From Salinicoccus sp. Bachu38 (GTDB taxonomy: Bacteria; Bacillota; Bacilli; Staphylococcales; Salinicoccaceae), in the NCBI RefSeq assembly GCF_038561955.2, contig NZ_CP138333.2, positions 744,001-808,000 of the forward strand: a stretch of 64,000 nt of DNA, read 5' to 3'. The translations under genes were made by a program, and so were the position numbers. Shown piece by piece: positions 59,053 to 64,000 of the stretch. The notes under the pieces were generated by a model, which worked only from the letters and a program-made list of their open reading frames with translations, did no database searches and was not told the DNA's origin. The stretch's first letter is position 1. Every line of letters starts with the position of its first letter.

Positions 59053-60647
59053 TGGCAGTAGGCATAATGATCGGAGTTCTTGCTTTGTACGTTGGCGTTG
59101 GCTTGGCCCTTGTGAAAGTCATAAAAACGGAAGACGATTTCTATACCATGGGTGGAAGGGGCTCGACCGTGCTGATCGTGGGTACGCTTGCCGCAACCTA
59201 CCTGAGTGCGACCACCCTTCTCGGAATCGCGGGACAGTCCTATACTGAAGGACCGCTCGTCATATCGGCCCTCGGCTCATTCGGGGCATGGGTCGGCACG
59301 CTGCTCGCCGTCGTATACGTCGGCAGAAAGATGAAGGCGTATGGATGCTCGACGATGCCGGATTTCTTCGACAAGCGCTTCAATAATAAATGGGTGAGTG
59401 TCGTTGCGATCATCATCATGATTGTTGGGCTGATCGGCTACGGTGTCATCCAGTTCATCGGTGCAGGCATTGTCCTGAGTGAAGTGACAGGGGTCGACTA
59501 CAGGATCATCGTCATCATCTTCACGATTGCCATGCTCGTGTTTACAGCAGTCGGCGGTATGTACGGCATCGTGGTTACAGATACAATGATGTTCTTCACA
59601 ATGCTCATGATTTCCGTCGTGATTGCACCTATACTTATCGGTCAGGCAGGATTCGACCAGATGAAGAATCTGGCTGAAACATTGCCGGGCTACTGGTCTA
59701 TTGCCGGTACAGAAGACAGGCATATCGGCTGGTCAATCTCCCAGTTCCTTGTATGGATACTCTTCTTTACATGTATCCCTGCACTGGTTTCACGGATATT
59801 CCCGGCCAAGAATGACTTTGTCATCCTGAAAGTGGCCATCATCGGCATATTTTTTGCACCGTTCATGCAGATTACAGTATTCCTTGCTGCAGCTGCCGTC
59901 AGGGTACTGGATCCGAACATCTCAGATCCGGACTACGCGATGGTCATCGGGTTCCTTGACTATACGCCACCTGCGATTGCCGGCATCGGACTTGCCGCAT
60001 TGATGGCCTCGATCATGTCCACGGCATCCACGCTCTTTGTACTCGTCGGATTCGCCCTTTCCAGGGACTTGTACGAAAGACTGTTTGATAAGAAATTGAA
60101 TACGAAAGAAAGCCTGGGCGCAGCGAGGATCGGCCAGATAATCGTTGGTATCGTCGTCTGTATCATCACCATCATCAGACCTTCAGCCATCTATTGGATT
60201 TCCATCTATGCCGGATCGATCTTCGCAGTCGGCTGGTTGCCGACGATCGTTGCCTCATTCGAATGGAGAAGGATGAACTCCAAGGCGGCCCTGGCCAGCA
60301 TGATCCTTGGGGTCACGGCCTTCGTACTTGTGGGCGAAGCCATTCGCTTCAACTGGCTCCCGGTACCGGAAGGCATTGACGCACTGATGATTTCACTGGT
60401 GATTTCTGTCGGCGCATTGATTGTCGCCGCATTCCTTACGAAGCCGAACGAATATGAACTGAGATATTATGATACGATGAAATCAACGAGCATGGCAAAA
60501 ATTACGCTAAATGAATTCATGAAAAGGCCGGATGGTCTGGCGCAGATCAAAAGGCAATACAAGCAGATATATGCAATAGCAATCATAATGACGATAATAA
60601 CCATAGGCGTCTGGGGATATCTGTTCTTCATGCTGGGATTCAATTAA
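59052..60647 (+). CDS. Sodium:solute symporter (SSS family), GABA operon
   Basis: A 531-residue transporter with about 13 membrane helices. SSS signs: KTEDDFYTMGGRGSTVLIVGTLAATYLSATTLLGIAGQSYTEG, FLWISQFLVWI-type segments and the sodium-site region ALMASIMSTASTLFVLVGFALSRDLYERLF. The substrate is unknown. From the operon it should import an amino acid, carbamoyl or acyl amino acid that feeds the aminotransferase. It is only distantly similar to the symporter at 25151. Confidence 0.87.
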   Translation: MAVGIMIGVLALYVGVGLALVKVIKTEDDFYTMGGRGSTVLIVGTLAATYLSATTLLGIAGQSYTEGPLVISALGSFGAWVGTLLAVVYVGRKMKAYGCSTMPDFFDKRFNNKWVSVVAIIIMIVGLIGYGVIQFIGAGIVLSEVTGVDYRIIVIIFTIAMLVFTAVGGMYGIVVTDTMMFFTMLMISVVIAPILIGQAGFDQMKNLAETLPGYWSIAGTEDRHIGWSISQFLVWILFFTCIPALVSRIFPAKNDFVILKVAIIGIFFAPFMQITVFLAAAAVRVLDPNISDPDYAMVIGFLDYTPPAIAGIGLAALMASIMSTASTLFVLVGFALSRDLYERLFDKKLNTKESLGAARIGQIIVGIVVCIITIIRPSAIYWISIYAGSIFAVGWLPTIVASFEWRRMNSKAALASMILGVTAFVLVGEAIRFNWLPVPEGIDALMISLVISVGALIVAAFLTKPNEYELRYYDTMKSTSMAKITLNEFMKRPDGLAQIKRQYKQIYAIAIIMTIITIGVWGYLFFMLGFN

Positions 60648-60664
60648 AAAAGGTGGAACTTTAA

Positions 60665-61921
60665 ATGAGTGTGGAAAACGCAAAAATTGATTTCAAACGC
60701 TTCAGGGAGACCATGGAGGCAAGTTCGGAAATCGGCAGAGTCAAAGATACAGGATTGTATAGACTGGCACTCTCTGATAAAGACAAAGAGATGCGTGATC
60801 TGTTCAGAAAATGGATGGAAGAAGCGGGGCTTGAAGTGCGGATCGATGACGTCGGAACCATGTATGGCAGAAGAGCCGGGAAGGAAGACCTTCCCCCGGT
60901 CCTCATCGGGTCCCACCTCGATACGCAGCCCTATGGCGGCCGCTATGATGGGGTCATCGGTGTATTGATGGCCCTGGAAGCGATCCGGACGATGAATGAT
61001 TACAACATCGAAACACGGCGGCCGATTGAAATCGTGAATTTCACGAATGAAGAAGGCGCCCGCTTTGAACCGCCGATGATGGCCTCCGGACTGCTCGCAG
61101 GAGAGTTCACCAAGGAATTCGTCCATTCGAGAAAGGACGCTGAAGGGCTTGAATTTGGCGAGGAACTTGGAAGGATCGGCTACAGGGGTACAGAAGAGAA
61201 CCGCATCAAGGATATCCATTCCTTTGTGGAGGTCCATATCGAACAGGGACCGAGACTGGAAAAGGAAGGCCGGGATATCGGTATTGTCAGAGGCATCCAG
61301 GGGGTCAGTTGGTTCGAGGTGACCGTTCAGGGCAAATCCAACCACGCAGGATCGACTCCGATGCACCTGAGGAAAGATCCCATGATGGCTGCTGCCCGGC
61401 TCATCAGCGATCTTGAGGAATTGGCGCTGGAAGAGTCCGTACTCATGACAATCGGCAAAATCAGTGCCTCACCGGGCGCTGTCAATGTCATTCCAGAAAC
61501 GGTGAATTTCTCAATCGACGTCCGTTCTGAGGACGATGAAGAAAGAAATGGATTCATAAGGCTGCTGGAAGAAAGGGTAGGGGCGATCGCATCCCTGAAA
61601 AATGTCGACATCGACGTTGATCACACCTGGACTTCTCCAGTCACCCATTTCAACAGTGATGTTCTGGAGGTCATTTCGAGTAAAAGTGAGAGTCTCGGCT
61701 ACAGCACGCTTGATATAGTGAGCGGGGCAGGACATGATGCCCGGTACATCAACGACATTGCGCCAACAGCGATGATATTCGCACCGAGCGTCGGCGGCAT
61801 CAGCCACGATATTGCAGAACTTACTCTGGACGCATATCTGGAGAAGTGCGGCACTTTACTTTTCGAAGTCGTCAGGGAACTGGCTGACAGGGACGAAATA
61901 GCATTCGATCAGGAGGGGTAA
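60665..61921 (+). CDS. M20 carbamoylase/allantoate amidohydrolase family hydrolase
   Basis: A 418-residue zinc-dependent amidase of the AllC/N-carbamoyl-L-amino-acid hydrolase/beta-ureidopropionase group. Metal motifs: LIGSHLDTQPYGGRYDGVIGV, FTNEEGARFEPPMMASG, FVEVHIEQGPRLE; dimerisation-lid segment QGKSNHAGSTPMHLRKDPMMAAARL; and SGAGHDARYINDIAPTAMIFAPSVGGISH. It removes a carbamoyl (or related) group from an amino acid, releasing ammonia and CO2. Within this operon beta-ureidopropionate or another carbamoyl amino acid is plausible. Confidence 0.85.
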   Translation: MSVENAKIDFKRFRETMEASSEIGRVKDTGLYRLALSDKDKEMRDLFRKWMEEAGLEVRIDDVGTMYGRRAGKEDLPPVLIGSHLDTQPYGGRYDGVIGVLMALEAIRTMNDYNIETRRPIEIVNFTNEEGARFEPPMMASGLLAGEFTKEFVHSRKDAEGLEFGEELGRIGYRGTEENRIKDIHSFVEVHIEQGPRLEKEGRDIGIVRGIQGVSWFEVTVQGKSNHAGSTPMHLRKDPMMAAARLISDLEELALEESVLMTIGKISASPGAVNVIPETVNFSIDVRSEDDEERNGFIRLLEERVGAIASLKNVDIDVDHTWTSPVTHFNSDVLEVISSKSESLGYSTLDIVSGAGHDARYINDIAPTAMIFAPSVGGISHDIAELTLDAYLEKCGTLLFEVVRELADRDEIAFDQEG

Positions 61922-61923
61922 CC

Positions 61924-63192
61924 ATCAATCTTGAAATTAATGAATCTGTAGAGAAGGCAATCGATAGCTTATGGAACGAGGAGCTGCTGTTTTTAAAGAC
62001 GGTGGCTTCCTACGACAGCACGTTGGGCAATGAAAGGGAAGTACAGCTTTTCATTGAAGAATATTTGAAGGACATGGGATTGCAGACCGACTCCTTTGAT
62101 GTCGATACCGACAAGGTTTCAAAATACAGAAACTACGGACAGCCGGAATGGGGATACAAGGATCGGCCGGTAGTCGTCGGTACGCGTAAGAGTGAAGGCG
62201 ATGGGAAAAGCCTGATTCTCCAGGCGCATATCGATGTGGTGGATGCCGGTCCGGAAAGCCACTGGGAGGGTCATGCATATACCCCGCGGATAAAGGACGG
62301 CAGAATGTACGGACGCGGTGTGCTGGATATGAAGGGTGGTCTGGCAGCCAATATCTTTGCGCTGAAGGCCCTTGAGGCCGCCGGAGTCTCCTTGGGGGGC
62401 GATGTCCAGATCCAGACCGTGATAGAGGAGGAGGTCACCGGCAATGGTGCACTGGCACTCCTGGAAGCGGGCTATACAGCCGATGGGGCACTCATACCCG
62501 AACCGACCCAGCACAGGATACTCACTTCCCAGGTGGGTGTAATCTACCTCAGGGTTACGGTCAAAGGTGCCGGCGCCCATGTGGAAAGAGCGGAGCAGGC
62601 ACAGAATGCAGTCATGAAGGCATACAAGGTGATAGAAGCTCTTGAAGGCTACAGGGAACATATCAACGGCCAGGAAAAGCACCCGGCTTTCAAAAGCCAC
62701 CCGCATCCACTGAATGTGAATGTCGGAAAGATGAAGGGTGGGGACTGGACGTCGAGCGTGCCGGTCGAATGCGTCTTCGAGGCACGTGTCGGCTGCTATC
62801 CGGGCACAGATCCGAAGGATATACAAAAAGAAGTCAAAAGTTGGCTGCTCAAGGCGAGCGAAGAAGATGAATGGCTCAGAGAGAATCCGCCGGAAATAGA
62901 ATTCTTCGGGTTCAACGCCCATGGATTCGAGATGGACACTGGGAGCGAGCTGTATGAAACAATGGCTGCAAGCCACAGGCGGGTAAAAGGAAGTGATGTA
63001 GAGAACCTTTCCTTTACCGCTACCACTGACGTCAGAGCCTTTGATGAGTTCGGCATCCCGGTAACATGCTACGGCCCAACCGGTGGAGACATGCATGCCC
63101 CAAATGAATATATGGATCTTGAAAGCCTGAAGGACACTACAAAAGCCATCGCCTATTTTATGATGGACTGGTGCAATAGCAGGAAGGATTAG
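61924..63192 (+). CDS. M20 peptidase/deacetylase (ArgE/DapE/ACY1 type), apparent ATC start
   Basis: A 422-residue M20 metallohydrolase: LILQAHIDVVDAGPESHW (His/Asp), YGRGVLDMKGGLAANIFALKALE, TVIEEEVTGNGALALLEAGY, and a dimerisation domain (VTVKGAGAHVERAEQAQNAV). Such enzymes remove N-acyl groups from amino acids. The conserved N-terminal helix (ESVEKAIDSLWNEELLFLKTVASYDS) is in frame back to 61924, but no ATG, GTG or TTG occurs there. A perfect AGGAGGGG lies five bases before an ATC. The next GTG (62002) would delete the helix. Either ATC is used or an ATG was lost. Confidence 0.8.
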   Translation: MNLEINESVEKAIDSLWNEELLFLKTVASYDSTLGNEREVQLFIEEYLKDMGLQTDSFDVDTDKVSKYRNYGQPEWGYKDRPVVVGTRKSEGDGKSLILQAHIDVVDAGPESHWEGHAYTPRIKDGRMYGRGVLDMKGGLAANIFALKALEAAGVSLGGDVQIQTVIEEEVTGNGALALLEAGYTADGALIPEPTQHRILTSQVGVIYLRVTVKGAGAHVERAEQAQNAVMKAYKVIEALEGYREHINGQEKHPAFKSHPHPLNVNVGKMKGGDWTSSVPVECVFEARVGCYPGTDPKDIQKEVKSWLLKASEEDEWLRENPPEIEFFGFNAHGFEMDTGSELYETMAASHRRVKGSDVENLSFTATTDVRAFDEFGIPVTCYGPTGGDMHAPNEYMDLESLKDTTKAIAYFMMDWCNSRKD

Positions 63193-63289
63193 AATTACGA
63201 ACAACGGATAGTGGATACCCATTATCCGTTTTCCTGTGCCATGATATGATAAACTACAGGTAATATTATTTGAAAACAGGTGATTCATT

Positions 63290-63490
63290 TTGGCAGGATT
63301 TTTCATCACCATCTCCTTCATCATGTTCGGCATCGGGGCAATCGCCTTTGCTTTTGCCTCGATAACGGCGATGCTCGGGAAATTGGGTGTGGTTGAATAC
63401 AGTTCAAGGGGCTACTGGATCAATACAGCTGTACTGATTGCGGCTGGCCTCGTCAGCTATCTCATATCGGTAGTGATAAATTTATTATAG
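63290..63490 (+). CDS. Small membrane protein, 66 residues
   Basis: Two hydrophobic segments (FFITISFIMFGIGAIAFAFASITAML and WINTAVLIAAGLVSYLISVVINLL) joined by a short polar loop (GKLGVVEYSSRGY). It has a TTG start at 63290 behind CAGGTG. No family is recognised. It ends just before a strong terminator. It could be a late member of the upstream operon or independent, since about 100 bases separate it from the M20 gene. Confidence 0.6.
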   Translation: MAGFFITISFIMFGIGAIAFAFASITAMLGKLGVVEYSSRGYWINTAVLIAAGLVSYLISVVINLL

Positions 63491-63493
63491 AAG

Positions 63494-63524
63494 AAAGCAC
63501 AGTCCGTATCGACTGTGCTTTTTT
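63494..63524 (+). terminator. Rho-independent terminator
   Basis: An 11-base stem AAAGCACAGTC / GACTGTGCTTT followed by TTTTT. Confidence 0.9.
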
Positions 63525-63611
63525 GGTATTCATTCTAAATCCTAAATTATATATTAGATTACTCCCCAATACCTGTATTTCTAACAGGTCTTTGGGAGCT
63601 GTACTTCTCTA

Positions 63612-64000
63612 TTATGAAGAATGAAGATATTCAAGCCATAGACTCTCCATCCTCTCTTTACCCGATGTAAGACCTGAATGGAAGCGTACCTTTGCATTTT
63701 GTCTTTCATCATTGATTTTTCTGAGAACCGCTTCGGAACCATCGCTGTCATCCTGGATCTGTAAAGCTGCAAGTTTTCCCTGCAGTATGGCAATTTTTGC
63801 ATTCTCAATCCCGGTGATGTTGCCGGCGACAAACAAGTTTTCTATTTCAGTTTCCATATATCTGCTGTGAAGCGGAACATACCCGCCAAGAGATTCGATG
63901 TATACATGTTTCATATTCAAAAGAGAACATATTTCACTCAATGGAGCAAGTCCATCGGATATACAGACGAAGTCACAAAGTATTTCTTTTTCAGTACCTT
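63612..64000 (-). CDS. FAD-dependent oxidoreductase, C-terminal part (cut by window end)
   Basis: An open minus-strand frame that runs off the right edge; its 5' part is not in the window. The visible 129 or so residues show the C-terminal FAD-binding signature of NAD(P)/FAD oxidoreductases of the opine/sarcosine oxidase alpha (HcnB-like) type: DFVCISDGLAPLSEICSLL, GGYVPLHSRYMETEIENLFVAGNITGIENAKIAILQGKLAAL. In that group the second FAD motif reads T..(V/L)FAAGD.(A/T)GI. It converges with the preceding small membrane protein gene. The likely substrate is an amino acid or opine, but this is open. Confidence 0.72.
   Translation of the reverse strand, partial: GTEKEILCDFVCISDGLAPLSEICSLLNMKHVYIESLGGYVPLHSRYMETEIENLFVAGNITGIENAKIAILQGKLAALQIQDDSDGSEAVLRKINDERQNAKVRFHSGLTSGKERMESLWLEYLHSS

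Noticed and set aside
62119-63333. 404-codon minus-strand ORF opposite the M20 deacetylase
   Set aside because: It mirrors a gene with clear M20 motifs and has no ribosome-binding site or family resemblance.

Overview
The window looks like a chromosomal segment of a halotolerant low-to-mid GC member of the Bacillales, most likely Staphylococcaceae (Salinicoccus or a near relative). This is inference from gene content and base composition (about half GC by eye). Supporting features are a FosB-type bacillithiol transferase, TarM/TagF-like teichoic-acid enzymes, an LPDTG surface protein, an AprX-like protease, a CidR-like regulator and two near-consensus sigma-B promoters. No rRNA, tRNA, CRISPR array or transposase was seen.

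Left part (1-13.3 kb): mostly single-gene housekeeping and stress units separated by clear rho-independent terminators. They comprise a DHFR-like reductase, NadX, two secreted acidic or repeat proteins (one WxL-like), an MBL hydrolase, AprX, a CBS protein, a LysR regulator, a thioesterase, a lipoprotein and a sigma-B-controlled YsnF-type stress protein. At 13.5-17.2 kb is a two-gene teichoic-acid glycosylation/polymerisation operon. It is followed by a strikingly AT-rich two-gene insert (17.35-20.14 kb) encoding an ATPase plus an HNH nuclease, which is a Septu-like (PtuA/PtuB) defence pair. Just downstream lies a decayed copy of the 3' end of the teichoic polymerase gene.

Middle (20.4-42.2 kb): a sigma-B membrane stress protein, an APH-family kinase and CutC. 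Next is a minus-strand catabolic cluster: an M24 pita-bread hydrolase, two amidohydrolases, a sodium/solute symporter and a PucR regulator. Then comes a complete-looking phosphonate cluster: phnF, phnGHIJKML, a PHP-domain cyclic phosphodiesterase, then the transporter phnD-phnC-phnE-phnE. The catalytic subunit PhnJ has lost three of the four cysteines that E. coli PhnJ needs for its Fe-S cluster and radical chemistry, while everything around them still aligns. This is the most surprising observation in the window. FosB, an orphan RHH antitoxin-like protein and a GIY-YIG protein follow.

Right part (42.3-64 kb): a DUF6241-like protein, a 1451-residue LPDTG surface protein, a GNAT acetyltransferase, and a polysaccharide locus. 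In that locus a heparinase-like lyase is coupled to a glycosyltransferase with a long helical N-terminus, and a second gene encodes only that N-terminus. A MocR/GabR-controlled operon then runs gabT, gabD, a small membrane protein, an SSS symporter, an M20 carbamoylase and an M20 deacetylase (apparently with an ATC start codon). The window ends inside a minus-strand FAD oxidoreductase gene.
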